This document shows positions 1 through 11,288 of a stretch of 64,000 bases of DNA, in pieces. Under the pieces are notes generated by a model that had not been told where the DNA came from, searched no databases, and saw only the letters and a program-made list of their open reading frames with translations. This stretch comes from Neofusicoccum parvum (taxonomy: Eukaryota; Ascomycota; Dothideomycetes; Botryosphaeriales; Botryosphaeriaceae). The translations under genes were made by a program, and so were the position numbers. The DNA lies in the NCBI GenBank assembly GCA_020912385.1, contig CP087211.1, forward strand, positions 2,540,704-2,604,703, given 5' to 3'. Numbering within the stretch: position 1 is the stretch's first letter; each line of letters starts with the position of its first letter.

Positions 1-1196
1 CTCCGCTTCTGTGTCCCCGTCGGCTTGAGGAATGCTACCTAGAAAAAGGTGTTGCTGTACGTCGTGGTCCGCCCCGACAACATCTAGAGTGTCGCAACGC
101 AATCCATTGAAGACACGGCCCCCGACGCCATCTCGGCCTTCCTCTCCGCCGCCCCGCAGTGCTCCACCGCCGCTGATATCGTGTCCTTCCGGATCTCTCT
201 TACCCAGCCCGCTATAATCGTAGGGCCCGCCGGTCTTACGGATCTATACCCTACTAAAGGAGGCTTCGGCAGGATTCTGGACGCTTTGTACTCGCTTTCC
301 CGCGCCACCGACCTTGCTATCTACATACCAAGCGGACACGATACTGCCCTTCGTATTAATGCACTTGGTACAGTCGCTGCGACGGGTACCCTTCAGCCAA
401 GTGCGAGAAAGCATGCATTGAACACGCTGTACGGCGGCGGTGGTGGCGTAGACATTGGTCATCTTCTTCAGACTACTCACAAGTCCCCTCCCGCCTACCA
501 TGAGCCCACCCCATCCCCTCCGTTGCATTCGGAATCAGCGACAACACGAAAACGTGGGTATCCTCCCTTCATCTCCCATGCCACGTCTGAGCGCTTCAGT
601 TATCTAATACTTGACCGGGCATAGGTCTGCTATCCCGCGGTGGCCGCTCGCCTTCGCCGAAGAAGAGAGACACCGGATCCAGCCCTATCGCGGCAGAGGC
701 ACCATCGTGGCAGGGCCGCCTGCTTGCCTTGGAGCTCGAGGTTTCGACGCTCCACCGGCGCCTGGCTACGCAAGAGGGCGCTTCCAGTGAGACCGAGGAC
801 ATTTCTATCGCCGATCATCTCGGCCGGCTGGACGAAGACGTCCGCCAAATGCGCATATAGATGGATCGGATCGAGGCGTTACTCCAGTAGGGCGACTCGG
901 GCTCGGAGACACCCACGTCCGAGACTGGCATTATGGCCAGAGTCAGGGATATGGTCGACGATCGGCTGTGGGAGGTCCAGGAGACGGAGTCGGTCATCGA
1001 GGAAATGGTTGATGACAAGTTTCTTCTATGGAAGATCGACTTCCAGGACTGGCTCGAGGACCAGAGCCGTGAAGACATCCCCCGCCATATACGTAAGGCG
1101 GTCCGGCTAATAGTACCCGACATTTTATCCCGACTTACTTTTACCCCACACTTCTCGAGCTTCCTTAGACGAAGGCATAATAAAACACCACTATGA
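1..1196 (+). pseudogene. Decayed fungal gene of unknown function, cut by the left edge
   Basis: Two reading frames carry one conceptual protein. Frame 1 (1-624) contains a segment with IIVGPAGLTDLYPTKGGFG and ends in a Pro-rich stretch (PPAYHEPTPSPP); frame 3 (about 660-1196) is acidic, coiled-coil-like and heptad-rich. The frames are joined by a shift near 630-660. In-frame TAG codons at 40, 85, 858 and 888 sit where Gln or Trp would fit. The order (globular part, PPxY-like Pro-rich linker, coiled coil) resembles hypothetical proteins I have seen in ascomycetes, but I cannot name a family. The start lies left of the window. Not functional as read. Confidence 0.5.
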
Positions 1197-1807
1197 CGAG
1201 GTGATTATTCCCGCCCGCTGCTGCTTCCTCACGCCTTGACGTCATCCAATCCGTCGCCCATCGACGGATCCTCTTTCGAATTTTAACCTCCATACGGCCT
1301 CCTTACCGCTCCATATCCACCGAACAGCGCAGTCTGCCGCCGTCCTCCCTCTAACCAATTGCTCCCGGGCTATTCTTTGCCCGCAGGAGCAGTAACAGCA
1401 GCCGGGCTGGCCCTACCCGCACGCTAGACTGCCACACCCACCGCCTGCGCGGCCAGACCAGCACTCCAGCCCACACCTACACCATCGCCACTCAGTAGCA
1501 GCCTATATGTACACTCTAAAATTCAACAGCCCCACGTTCCCGGCACCGCCATGACATCCGCCCGGCCTCCTCGGCCCACCAGGTGGTCGGCGCTCCCGCT
1601 GTCCACTCGCCCCACATCGCTACAGGCCAACCTACTCCGGCTTCGCCTTTCTACTGCCCGCCGTGCTCTCCTCCAGCCACAGCCGGCCAGCCCACCAACG
1701 CAGCTCTAACCACACCCGCCTCGGCCATCAGCACAGTCGCGCTAGCAGACCCGGTCACACCCGCGCCCTCCACATGCTCACCCTTATGCAGTGCGTTCAG
1801 CCGCTGA
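1197..1807. other. Gap with no supportable gene
   Basis: C-rich, Pro/Ser/Ala-coding-like composition but no frame with a recognisable domain. I looked here for the Zn2Cys6 cluster (CxxCRxxKxxC) expected at the N-terminus of the following regulator relic and did not find it. Confidence 0.4.
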
Positions 1808-2647
1808 ACATCGACGACCCAGCCGCCGGATTGGAGCTCGTCCGATTCTGCCGTGCTCGAGGACATGGCAGCAGCGACCGACCCGGCACCTCTAGAGTTC
1901 GAAGCCTTCGACTTCGGCGCACCGCTCAGCAACCACCGCGCGCAGGCAGAAGACGTGGCCGGGATCGAGGCTCTATGGCTCATCAAACTCACCGAGGTTA
2001 ACGTGCGGCTGTGTATACATTCGAAAACAGTGCCGCATGTACAGATGCGCAGCCATCGCCGCTCTTCGCCAGCGAGCGAGGGAATTCACACCGAACCTCT
2101 TGCAGTCGACGAGACCTTCAGGCTCTCCGGTCAGCTGATCGACCTGCTCAAAGAGATACACTGTAAGGGACGCCGGGACTCGTTGACGTTCGCCAGCCCA
2201 GCCTCGGCCAACCCGCCACCCCTAGGACGAGTAAAGCGGATCCTCGACTCGGGCTCGAGCATCCTAGTGCTGTCCTGCTACGTCAGGATGCTTGAAGTCT
2301 ACGCGCGGATGCACGTAGAGAGCCCGCTAGGCAACACGCAGCTCCCCGGCCTCACCATCGGGTCCTTCTCACTGCACTCGCGCCCGGCCATGCAGATCAC
2401 GCTCGTCACTCAGCTGGCTGAGTAGATGCTAGAGCGCCTCCGCCGCTTCATCCACATCGTCGGCCAGGACTCGAGGGGCTGGTGGGTAGCAGAGGAAGAC
2501 GACACCGAGTCCGACTGCGCATTCAGCGGCGTCGTGCAGGTCTCGCTGCAGGCCATCCGCACGCGCGAGGCCAGGATCGTCAAGGCCATGGGCGAGGTGA
2601 GACGCAAGGTGCACGAGTTCCCGTACATATTTGGCTGGAGCGGCTAG
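1808..2647 (+). pseudogene. C-terminal part of an AflR-like Zn2Cys6 transcription factor, nonsense-broken
   Basis: One frame runs from 1808 to the TAG at 2645 with a single internal TAG at 2423 (LAE-stop-MLERLRRF), at a position where a CAG Gln fits. The segments SGQLIDLLKEI, LVLSCYVRMLEVYARM and LPGLTIGSFSLHSRPAMQI, followed by the LLxRLRR-type helix, match the C-terminal regulatory domain of fungal AflR-type cluster regulators (family recognition from memory). The DNA-binding zinc cluster is absent, so the gene is N-terminally lost as well as interrupted. It lies directly upstream of transporter, P450 and PKS relics on a shared stretch, which suits a pathway-specific regulator. No stable start codon can be chosen. 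Confidence 0.6.
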
Positions 2648-2851
2648 AAAATAGAACAGATCAACCCCACATGCTGTGCTTGCATTTGCCGTTTGTGGAT
2701 TGCGTGACGGGCGAGAGAGGCTTGTAAGGCAACCGACCAGGCACAGCTGCGTGTGCATTTCAACGCTGAATGGCGCCAGCAAAAAGTACCGCTTTGTCTT
2801 CGCTTTTCTCGCAGGCCCGTACAGCTCGCCACTTGCGCACCCCCGCCCAAA

Positions 2852-4349
2852 ATGTCCCAGGCGCCAGCTCCAGCGGGCGGAAATGCCCAGCCGGCACCGC
2901 AAGCGCCTCCAGCCACTATGCCGTCCAGGTCCCGCCTCAGCTTCCCCAGCCGGCGGCGCGTGGCTGGAGATTCTGGCTTGTCTTTGCGCCTCTCTGCATC
3001 GGCACGCTCTTCTAAGAAAGTAGGTGTGTAACTTGCTAACTTATCCTCCATAGCACGGCGTTCAAACTATTCTATAGCCAGTTTGTAGGAGACCTCGACC
3101 ACGATGCTGATTGCTGGACGCATCGTGCAAGGTATTAGAGGAGGAGGAGTGAGCATCATAACGCAGCTAGTTATCGGTGACCTCGTCTCCGTCCGTAAGA
3201 GAGTGAAATACATAGGCATCGTGTTCGCCGTCTTCGGTGCGGGCACTACCATTGGCCCTGTCATCGGCGGTGTGATCGTCCAACGCGCCTTATGGACATG
3301 GGTCTTTTAGATCAACCTGCCCATCGGCAGCCTCACCCCCTTCTTACAGCTGCTCTTCCTCCAAGTCACGTACAAGAAGAGGTTGACGTTCAAATAGAAG
3401 ATGTAGTAGATCGACTGGATCGGCAACCCCATCCTTGTTGGCTCCGTCATCGCCATCCTTATCGCCCTCTCCTAGGCCGACACCCGCTACCCTTAGTCTT
3501 CGTAGAGAATCATTCTCCCGTTTGTCCTTGGGTTCGTAGAAACGACCATGTTCCCCGTCTTCGAGGCGTTCAAGTTCTACAGTCAGGCAACAATCCCGCC
3601 TCGCGTCTTCGGCAACAGAGCCAGCGCAACAGCCTTGGTCCCGACGTTCAGCCAGTCAGTGCTAACGTACTGGCGCATCTACTTCCTCCCGGTATACTCC
3701 CAGGCCGTCCGGCTCGTATCGCCAGAGAGGCTGGGCGAGCTGCTGCTGCCGACCGTCCCCATTAGCGTCCCCGTCACCGTCATCGCCGGCAACCTGCTGA
3801 CGCGCTTCGGCCGCTATAGGCCGCTCCACCTCTTTGGCTTCGCGACCATGACGCTGGCCGCCGGCCTCTACGCCAGGCTCGACGCCTCGTCGTCTCTGGC
3901 CGAAGTCGTCGTCTTCCAGATGATTGCGGGCCCGGGCACCGGCTGCGTGCTCACGACCCTCCTTCCGGCGGTGCAAGCTGGCCTTGCTCAAGCAAACGTT
4001 GCAACCGCCACGTCGACCTGGGGTTTCATACGCTCCTACGGCGGCATCTGGGACATCGCCATCCCGGCGGCCATCTTTAACAGCCGGTTCGCAACCCTCC
4101 TGCACCGGGTATGAGCACGTGTCGGGAGACTTCGTCAGGTCGTTGCCAGACGGTGTTCGTCGCCAGCTGATCGGAGTGTACTCTGATAGCTCAAAGCTGG
4201 TTTGGGAGGTGGCGCTTGCCTTCTCGGCGGCATGCTTTCTTCCTGTGCTTTTCGAGAAGGAAATTAAACTGCGGACTACTGTGAAGTCGGACAATGGTCT
4301 GAAGAAGAAGAATGCAGCCGGAACGAATTCAAAGAGAGGTACAACCTAG
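2852..4349 (+). pseudogene. Major facilitator superfamily (DHA2/14-TMS type) transporter relic
   Basis: MFS signatures appear in order: a TM1-like segment GWRFWLVFAPLCIGTLF (about 2962-3012), the motif-C region AGRIVQGIRGGGVSIITQL then VFGAGTTIGPVIGG (3110-3280), INLPIGSL, FVLGFVETTMFPVFEAF, and later helices LLPTVPISVPVTVIAGNLL and FGFATMTLAAGLYARL (3740-3880). The part between TM1 and motif C is missing. Several TAG codons (for example after WTWVF at 3308) plus a frameshift near 4113 split the frame; the C-terminal tail continues to 4349. Such exporters commonly accompany polyketide clusters. A TGCTAAC ... CATAG pair near 3034-3054 looks like the end of an intron. ATG at 2852 is a guess. 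Confidence 0.65.
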
Positions 4350-5012
4350 AACGCGTCGGAGTCTCCTGCTACGAAGGTTAAGTGTTGTATATGTCCCTTT
4401 TTTATATGATATGTGTTGGAAATCACGTGTACGTTAGTTGCTAGATTAGGTATAGTACCGTGTTTGAGGATAAGTCGGGCACCTCTCCTGCCCCCCCTCA
4501 CACGGCATGCCAAGAATCGTACTACATTCTGCACCGCGCCAATTCTCAACAATATGGCCTTTCTTGATATTCTACTAGTATCTATCCTATAGTGAACCCA
4601 CTTCCTTGAATCTAATCAGAGATTAAGCTCATCTATGGTACTTTTCAACGCAACGAATGGCTTGTTGTTGAGATTACCTTTCGAGATTTTCATGGCAGCG
4701 CAAATAAGGTACTTTTTCCTAGAGACACTGGCTTAGCATTTTAGCTTCTGCATGGTCTCCACCGGAAAACTTTTCTGTACGTTCAGCAACTGGGCATGGT
4801 ACTTTCTTAATGCTGAACTGTTCTACTCTCTGTAGGCTTTGGACGCCGCTTAACTTCTTCCCCAACACGCTCCCCGCTGACGGCTCTCTATCCTCGCCAA
4901 CCCTCTCGGTGCCGCACAATGTTCACGTGCACCTCACACATAATCGTGAGTCGGATGCGCCGAGCTGATGTTCTGTGGGCTACTTACCCTCCTGCAGGCA
5001 GTATTTCATGTA
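4350..5012. other. AT-richer intergenic spacer
   Basis: No supportable gene, RNA or repeat. The short open frames here have no domain content. It lies between the 3' ends of the convergent MFS and P450 relics. Confidence 0.4.
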
Positions 5013-6105
5013 TTTCATGTTCCACAGCTAGTGTATGAAGGCGGCTTTCCGTGAAGATTCTCAACCTCATCGCGCAACTTCTGCCAAGAGGCAGGGCTCC
5101 GCGCAAGCATGAAGAACATATTACTAAGCAAGCTTGCGGCGGTGTCAAGTCCGGCAATTAAGATGTTGAGGAGCCCGTCCCGGATTTTGTTTTTGTCGTT
5201 CGTGGCCTTCGCCAGCTCGCGGAGGAAGAAGTACTTCCCCGCGCCCTTTTCAGCTGCGGCGGGATCCTCCAACGTAGCCGCCTGCCGGTACACGACAGCC
5301 TCGTCGATGAACTGGTCGACGTAGGATCTTCAGGCGCTGTACGCTCCTGCTGCTTTGCGGTTGCGCCAGAACATGCGGAATGGACCGAGGCGGAATTGGA
5401 GGGCAGTCTCCCCTAACGAGTAGTTGGAAGCATCGCCAAATTGTCGGTCGGCCTCGCCGCTCTGATGCAGGGTATTCATAGAGTGGCTGAAGAGGAACTC
5501 GGATGCCTAGTTTAAGGTGAAGCGGAAGAAGAGCTCTTGCAAGTCGATGGTTGACCCGTCCTTCGGAATCAACGCCATGAGGTGCTCCATATAACGCTCG
5601 AGCATTTCCAGCTCGGCAACCTGATCTTTGACGAAGTTGGGGCGGAGTATTGCTCTTAAGTGAGCCCATTCCTGGCTGTCGGTCGTGAAGATGCTTTTGC
5701 CAAGCAGCGGGCCCATTATTGGAGGGCGATACTCGAGGGAGTAGTCTCTGAAGCGGAGAGACAAGACTGTCTTAATGTTCTCTGGCTCGATGGTGAGAAT
5801 AGCCAGTCGGTGAACACCTTGACGCTATAAGTCGGTTCAGAATTGTCGGAGCGCTCCTTGAGTGTGTTCAAAAATCTTTTTTCGCGGGAGGCTCTGATGT
5901 TGGTAGCAACAAAATCGAAAGCAAAGATGGGCACCTTTACAGGATAGTATCGACAGAGGGGCTGGCAGCCGCTTTCCTTTTGAAACTTCTTACGGGACAA
6001 GTGGGCAGTGAAGGAGGTAACAGAGAGGTAGAGTTTTGAGATCAGTGCCAGTGCTACTCCGCCGCTAATAAGATAGCCATTTGGCCATTGCTGAAGACTG
6101 CTCAT
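5013..6105 (-). pseudogene. Cytochrome P450 (CYP52-like) relic, lacks the haem-binding end
   Basis: Reading the minus strand from ATG 6105: an N-terminal membrane anchor (GYLISGGVALALISKLYL), then the segments LRFRDYSLEYRPPIMGPLLG, FTTDSQEWAHLRAILRPNF and DGSTIDLQELFFRFTL, and finally the I-helix ILIAGLDTAASLL. These fit n-alkane/fatty-acid hydroxylase-type P450s (CYP52/CYP63-like, from memory). The I-helix normally reads AGRDTT, so Arg and Thr are changed. Several frameshifts break it (near 5765, 5520, 5320), and the sequence stops after PPSYTS at about 5015, before the ExxR and FxxGxRxCxG motifs. It is therefore a 3'-deleted pseudogene without haem ligation. Confidence 0.7.
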
Positions 6106-6624
6106 GTTGCACGCTTTGGCTTGGAAGGAATGGAGGATCATTGCGAGGAATGAAGGCCAGAAAGGATATTATTGCTGGCTAAGACCTCTGCCGTATACTT
6201 CAAAAGGCCACTGCTACGTGCAATGTCGATACAAAGGCAGAAATACTCTCTAGGGCTGTCAGCATCCGAGTGGCGCTCCGGGGCGAATCGGTAAACATGA
6301 CCAACGCCGATGGCTTCCTTGCCGCAATGAACAATATCGGCAGCTTTATCCGGCTGTCTCAGTCCAATGCCGACTCAGCCGTATTGATCTAGAAGGGGCA
6401 TCTTACACCGATGGTCCTGACAGGCTTCGGCTTCTAGATCTTCCCCGACATGGCCAAGGGCTCGTCAATTGCCTGTTCCGTCTTTGGTCGGACCCACTTT
6501 TGACTTCAGCGGCAAGTTACAGCTTTAAAATCATCCGAGCACGACGTGGCTGATGCTCTTCAATCCACACATGTCGCATGATCCTGACCCGAGACCATCA
6601 TTTTCAGCAGCATAGCGTACACAC
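6106..6624. other. Divergent intergenic region between P450 and PKS relics
   Basis: I see no gene. Short coding-like words with TAG interruptions appear around 6280-6480 on the plus strand, but I could not assign them to a family. In a working cluster this would have been the shared promoter of the divergently transcribed P450 and PKS genes. Confidence 0.35.
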
Positions 6625-7887
6625 ATCCCCCCTCCGAGCCCATCGCTATTGTTGGTAGTGGTTGTCATTTTCCTAGCACCTCGACATCGCCTTCCAAACC
6701 CTGGCAGCTTCTCAAAGACCCCTACGACCTTTCCAAAGAGGTACCTTCAGACAGATTCAACGTCCAAGGATTCTTCCACCCTGACAGAGAGCACCGTGGG
6801 ACGACCAACGCACCAAAGGGGTACTGGTTGGAAGAGAACCATCGCGTCTTCGATGCGTCGTTCTTCAACATCACACCGAAAGAGATAGAGGCTATTGACC
6901 CCCAGTAGAAGATTCTTCTAGAGACGGTCTACGAGGCCATGGAGTCAGCCGGGCTCACTCTTCAAGGCTGCGCCGGTAAGAAAGTGTCTTGCTTTGTTGG
7001 CACCATGACGGCCGACTATAACGGCCGACTATGACGGCCTGACTCACCGCGATGAGCAAACGTCAAGCCAGTACTGCGCCACTAGCATATCGCGAGCCAT
7101 CATCTCGAACCGCATCTCCTACTTCTTCGACTGGATTGGCGCATCCATAACCATCGACACGGCCTACTCGTCCAGCCTCGTCGCGATTCGCCAGGCCGTG
7201 CTCAACCTGCGAAGCGGCGAAAGCTCTATCGCATGTATTACCGGCGCGAACATCATGCTTGGGCCGGAGACCTTCATTGCTGAAGCCAGCTTGCACATAC
7301 TGTCTCCCACTGGCAAGTCCAGGATGTGGGATGTCGACGCAGACGGCTACGCCCGCGAAGAGGGCGCCGCTGTTGTCTTTTTAAAGACCCTTTCACAAGC
7401 ATTGACGGATGGCGATAACATCGAAGGCATCGTCCGAGAATCAGGCGTCAGCTTCAACGGCCGTACGAAAGGCATCACGATGCCCAGCTCCGAGGCACAG
7501 GCAGCTTTGATCATGGAGACCCACCTACCAAAATCAGGACTTGATCCGCGAAGCCCCCAGGACAGGTGCCAGTACTTCGAGGCCTACGGAACTGGCACCC
7601 AGGCGGGTGACCCGAGAGAAGCAGCAGCCATCAGCAGAGCCTTTCATGGGGATCACGCCGCCGGCGACGACAAGTATCGGGAAGACAGCGACAGGCTGCT
7701 GGTTGGCTCAATCAAGACAGTCACCGGCCACACCGAGGGCGCTGCTGGCGTAGCGGGCTTGCTCAAAGTCTTGCTGGCCATGAAGCACCGGACCATCCCT
7801 CCAAACCAACACTTTCTGTTTTGGACGCGACCAGTCTCCCCACGGACCCGCACCGGCCGTTCTCCAACACGATGGTGCTCAGTGTAA
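6625..7887 (+). pseudogene. Ketosynthase domain of a highly reducing polyketide synthase, inactivated
   Basis: The frame opens with [13 protein letters not shown], the usual KS N-terminus, then [18 protein letters not shown] and [18 protein letters not shown] (TAG at 6906 where DPQQ is usual). A 13-bp tandem duplication (7008-7020, 7021-7033) shifts the frame, which resumes as a long open stretch. The catalytic Cys position reads DTAYSSS (Tyr codon 7165-7167) and the first catalytic His reads [11 protein letters not shown] (Tyr codon 7585-7587). The second His survives in GHTEGAAG. After the KS, AT, DH and other domains are absent. KS chemistry is decarboxylative Claisen condensation; this copy has lost two of three catalytic residues and is dead. 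Confidence 0.8.
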
Positions 7888-8455
7888 GGCTGGCGCTCAG
7901 GCCAGTCCGGAGAGTAGATGTCGGCCTCCAGAGCTAAGGAGTAGCCCGAGCCCGAATGATGGCAGAGATAGGGAACGGAGGTGTGTCTGCATCGAGCTCC
8001 CCGGCCGCGTCAACTCCAGTCGCCAGTTACGTTGAGGCTTCACGGCGGATAGTCTGCTCGTGACGGCAGCGGCGGGGCGTTGGAAAAAGACAGTCAAATA
8101 AACTCGACTGGCGCGCCCGACTTCGGGTGTGTACTTGTCGGAGGCAAACAAGACGGAGAAAAGAGATCAAAGGGCATAAGCCACACGGATCGGATCTCCA
8201 GAAAACGAGTGTTTTGGCACTGACTTCAAATGAGTTACGACATGCGGGGAAACATACATGAGAACCACGACGACGGCCTTAATGTCTTCTTAAACTTCGT
8301 TGATATTATAGGAGCTCGCTCAAGTATAGCCATAGACAGGCAAGAGAGATTTCTTACTACAATCGAGGACGGCAACGCCGTGCACCCAACGCCTTGGCCA
8401 ATGGACATGTCTTGGTAAGAGAAACGCGCAACATTGACAGGACCACCATCCACGA
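7888..8455. other. Intergenic, nothing recognised
   Basis: No supportable frame on either strand. It is where the PKS sequence ends abruptly, so a breakpoint is likely near 7850-7890, but no repeat boundary is visible. Confidence 0.35.
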
Positions 8456-9973
8456 CTAGTCCGGCGCTCCGGCTAAGCCGTACGCGGCGAGCACCTCGGC
8501 AGCGCACCAGTACTTCCGCCGCGCGTACTCCGGATCGGGGCCCGGTGCGCCCACCTGCACGGCTGTTCGCGCGGTAGTCCCCAGCTGCAGGAACGCTTGG
8601 CGGAGGCGAGGAGCCAGCTCGGCTCCGCGGCCGAACCGGTTCGCCCAGCGGATAAGACTCGCCATGTCTGCTAGAAAGGGCCCGGCCGCGTCGCCGCATG
8701 CGGTCGTGCTTGCCGGGTCGAAGAACACGAGGGCGGAGCACCATGCGAGCGTGGCGTCGAAGGCGGCGACGTTCCCGATCCGCACGTATTGACCTAGGGC
8801 GGCTAGTTTGCGCTGTAGGCCCTGATGGTTAAGCGCGTCGCAACCAAGCTCCGCGGCGCCGAAGAGCCACCTGGCAAGATCGGCGCGTAGACGTGTAGTA
8901 TTAGAGCCATGGTCGCGGGTGTAAACGATGGTAGCCATCCTATCGTGGTTAGTGCTGTGCGCGTCAAGCATGGCAGCCGTGTCGGCTTGGTTAATGCTGC
9001 TAGCGTCATCCGGGCAAGCGTCGGAGCTGGCGTCAGTGCCGACAGCCATAGGCTCGTCTGGAGCATGACGAGACTGTTCCTGCGAGAAAAGGCCATGCAG
9101 AGAAGGGTGCGGCGAGACACTGCAGTAAGTCGTCTGAGAAACGAGCACATCCTCATCCCGTGCGATAGGGCCCGCCGCCTTGGCCAAGGCCGACGACTCG
9201 GCATCGTAGGGCGGCGAGACACTGCCGGAAGGCGTCTGGGGAACAAGCACATCCTCATCCCGCGCGACAGGGCCTGCCACCCTGGTCCAGGCTGACGGCT
9301 CGGCATCGTAGGGCGGCGGCTCACGCGGGTGCCGGACAAGGTTCCAGTCAACTTCAGCACCATTATCACCGCCCCAATCGCCGGAAAACAGCCCCTGCAT
9401 GAGTGTAGGGGTAGTGTTGTCGGAGCCCTCATCGAGCACTTGGCGCAGACGGTTGCAGAAAAGCCGTAGGCCCTGTAAGGCGTAGTCGTTCTTCTTCATG
9501 TACATTGTGATGGAAAAGGCGCGAGATAGAGACTTCAGGCCGAGGAGAAGGTCGTGAGCAGGGGCAGTGGTGGGCCTCACTGTTCTGGAACGGGCGGCAG
9601 GCATGACGACGAGCGGGATTCTCGACAGGCGTAGGCGGACACGGATGATGTGACCCGACTCAGCGACGGTGGCATCTCGAGCAGTAGCAGACACCAGGGG
9701 CGAGCTGACGGGGAGAGCTTCGTAGTCCAGGGCAGAGGGCTCGCCCAGGCACCAGGGCGAAAAGACCAGGAGAAAGGGCAGCTTGCGGGACCGGCCCGCA
9801 CTCTGGATTGTAATGGGAAGGGAGATGTGGAGGCATGCTTTGGCAACGTCGGCACGCACCGTCAAGTCCACGGCCTGCCTATTGTAGCGCGAGACAGAGC
9901 CAAGGGTGCAGGGCTGGCCGGTGTCGGCATCCAACCACTCCACGAGTATGCGCTCGTTGACGTAGGCGGCCAT
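8456..9973 (-). CDS. Intact hypothetical fungal protein, 505 aa
   Basis: An open frame from ATG 9973 (MAAYVNERILVEWLDADTG) to TAG 8456. The frame is open further upstream, but the first residues there look like non-coding sequence, so I chose the internal Met. The N-terminal about 130 residues look like a globular beta-rich domain; the middle (about 210-330) is Pro/Asp/Ser-rich and holds a 34-residue duplication; the C-terminal about 170 residues are helical (RKLAALGQYVRIGNVAAF, LVFFDPAST, LRQAFLQLGTTAR). Similar Ala/Leu-rich C-termini recur in hypothetical proteins of Pezizomycotina, but I know no function. It has no signal peptide or membrane helix, and it is one of the few genes here without nonsense codons. 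GC-rich codon use differs from the RIP-hit neighbours. Confidence 0.6.
   Translation of the reverse strand: MAAYVNERILVEWLDADTGQPCTLGSVSRYNRQAVDLTVRADVAKACLHISLPITIQSAGRSRKLPFLLVFSPWCLGEPSALDYEALPVSSPLVSATARDATVAESGHIIRVRLRLSRIPLVVMPAARSRTVRPTTAPAHDLLLGLKSLSRAFSITMYMKKNDYALQGLRLFCNRLRQVLDEGSDNTTPTLMQGLFSGDWGGDNGAEVDWNLVRHPREPPPYDAEPSAWTRVAGPVARDEDVLVPQTPSGSVSPPYDAESSALAKAAGPIARDEDVLVSQTTYCSVSPHPSLHGLFSQEQSRHAPDEPMAVGTDASSDACPDDASSINQADTAAMLDAHSTNHDRMATIVYTRDHGSNTTRLRADLARWLFGAAELGCDALNHQGLQRKLAALGQYVRIGNVAAFDATLAWCSALVFFDPASTTACGDAAGPFLADMASLIRWANRFGRGAELAPRLRQAFLQLGTTARTAVQVGAPGPDPEYARRKYWCAAEVLAAYGLAGAPD
9115..9318 (-). repeat. 102-bp in-frame tandem duplication in the 505-aa gene
   Basis: The words GGCATCGTAGGGCGGCG recur at about 9199 and 9301, 102 bp apart, giving two diverged 34-residue units with PPYDAE, AGP(V/I)ARDEDVLV and SVS in the same order. 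The unit length is a multiple of three and keeps the frame. Confidence 0.7.
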
Positions 9974-11157
9974 GAGGCTGTGGCAAGTTAGCAGCGGCGG
10001 CGACGCCAGCGGACAGGGCAAACCAGGCCCCACACGACGACAGCGTGCAGATTCCCACCCGCCCAGGCTTTGCGGACGGAGCAGCCTTGGCTCCGAGGCC
10101 GCCAGCCGAGCCGAGCTTGTCACAACAAGGGATCACCCCGCACCAGGGCACTCGAGGGCCGTTCGTGCGAACTGGGGCCACTGCGAAACCGTGTGGGGGA
10201 TCGATGCGACAAGGGCGGGACGGCAGACGGCGCAGCAGGACGGCGGCAAAAACGCGCCGGAGGACAGGCGTTGAAAGGGCACGATCGTGATGGTCGAGAG
10301 GAAGGGTGAAGCAGGCGCGGGCGCGGGCGTTGTGGAGGCGCGGAGGCGCGGAGGCGCGGAGGTGTGGAGAAGTGGAGGAGGTGTGTGGTGTGAAACGGCG
10401 AAGTGCGACGATGAGATCACGTAAGCAGCATCACGTGAGTAGAAATCACGTAAGCGAGAAAGAATTACTAAGTAAGTGTGAGGACTGGAAGGGAACAGGG
10501 AGTTCAATGATGGCACACAAGCTGGTAGGCTCAATTGACAGACGAATCCTTAAGGGATTCGGGCTGACCGACTTGATTCGATTTGATTTGATTGACTATT
10601 TAACGTCCGGCGGGTTCGTGGCTGTCCCTAATTAGAGCTTCCACGTGCCCTAGAGCCTCCCTGGGGGCATAGGACGGGCCAGCTGCTAGGCAGCCGTCGG
10701 CTATCTAGGTGGCCTATCTGGGACATACGTCTCTGATGTCATACGTCATAGCTAGCCTGGTGGGCTGCTGCTCTAGAGGTGTGGGGCATCTGCCTGAAGT
10801 ATCTAAATATTACGGTAGGAGTAGAGAGAGTGGGTGAGTAAGATAGGGTAGGAGAGTATTTCTATACTTTAAGCTATTATTGTTCTATTTCCTATACCGG
10901 TGGCGGTAGGGCTCTCTAGTGCGTGGGGTAGGTCTCCTAAAAGTGGCCTGTCTCTTCCACGTACTTAGCGTTGTGATGGTTCAACCCCAGGGTGAGCGCT
11001 GAAGAGTTGGATTCCGTCTACACGAAGGTCAAGCTGGGGAGGAAAGGACACGCGTCCCCAGCGACTCTATATAAGCGAATACTAGCGCTACACGTGATCG
11101 CCGCGGATCCTCCAAGGCACCATCATGGGTACAAACCATAACAAGCGTATAGTAATG
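9974..11157. other. Long non-coding stretch, possible solo LTR inside
   Basis: No domain-bearing frame. 10330-10370 has short direct repeats of GGAGGCGC. From about 10604 to 10970 the sequence looks like an LTR: it has purine/pyrimidine-rich ends, GGGTTCGTGGCTGTCCC near the left side, and CTATACCGGTGGCGGTAGGG then TCTCTTCCACGTACTTAG near the right, as in fungal Copia LTRs I remember. I cannot define TG/CA ends or a target duplication, so this is only a suggestion. A TATATAAG box lies near 11068. Confidence 0.3.
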
Positions 11158-11266
11158 CAATCTACACCCTTGATTAGTAACACGGCCTTCGCACACAGTG
11201 CTCAGTCACGTGTATTCATCTATACTGTTCTCACTCCCTCTCTTATACCCACTCAAGAATTCCCAG
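11158..11266 (+). mobile_element. Fragment of a type-C Gypsy LTR (3' part)
   Basis: The words GATTAGTAACACGGCCTTCG, CAGTGCTCAGTCACGTGTAT and TACCCACTCAAG match, in order, the 3' third of the LTRs at 34851-35308 and 48692-49171. Only this portion is present, and it abuts the 5' end of the LINE that follows. Confidence 0.7.
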
Positions 11267-11288
11267 CCCTTGATTGCTTAGACCAAGA

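Noticed and set aside
10604..10970. Solo Copia-type LTR as a firm call
   Set aside because: No unambiguous TG/CA termini or target duplication, and no second copy in the window to align; kept only as a remark.
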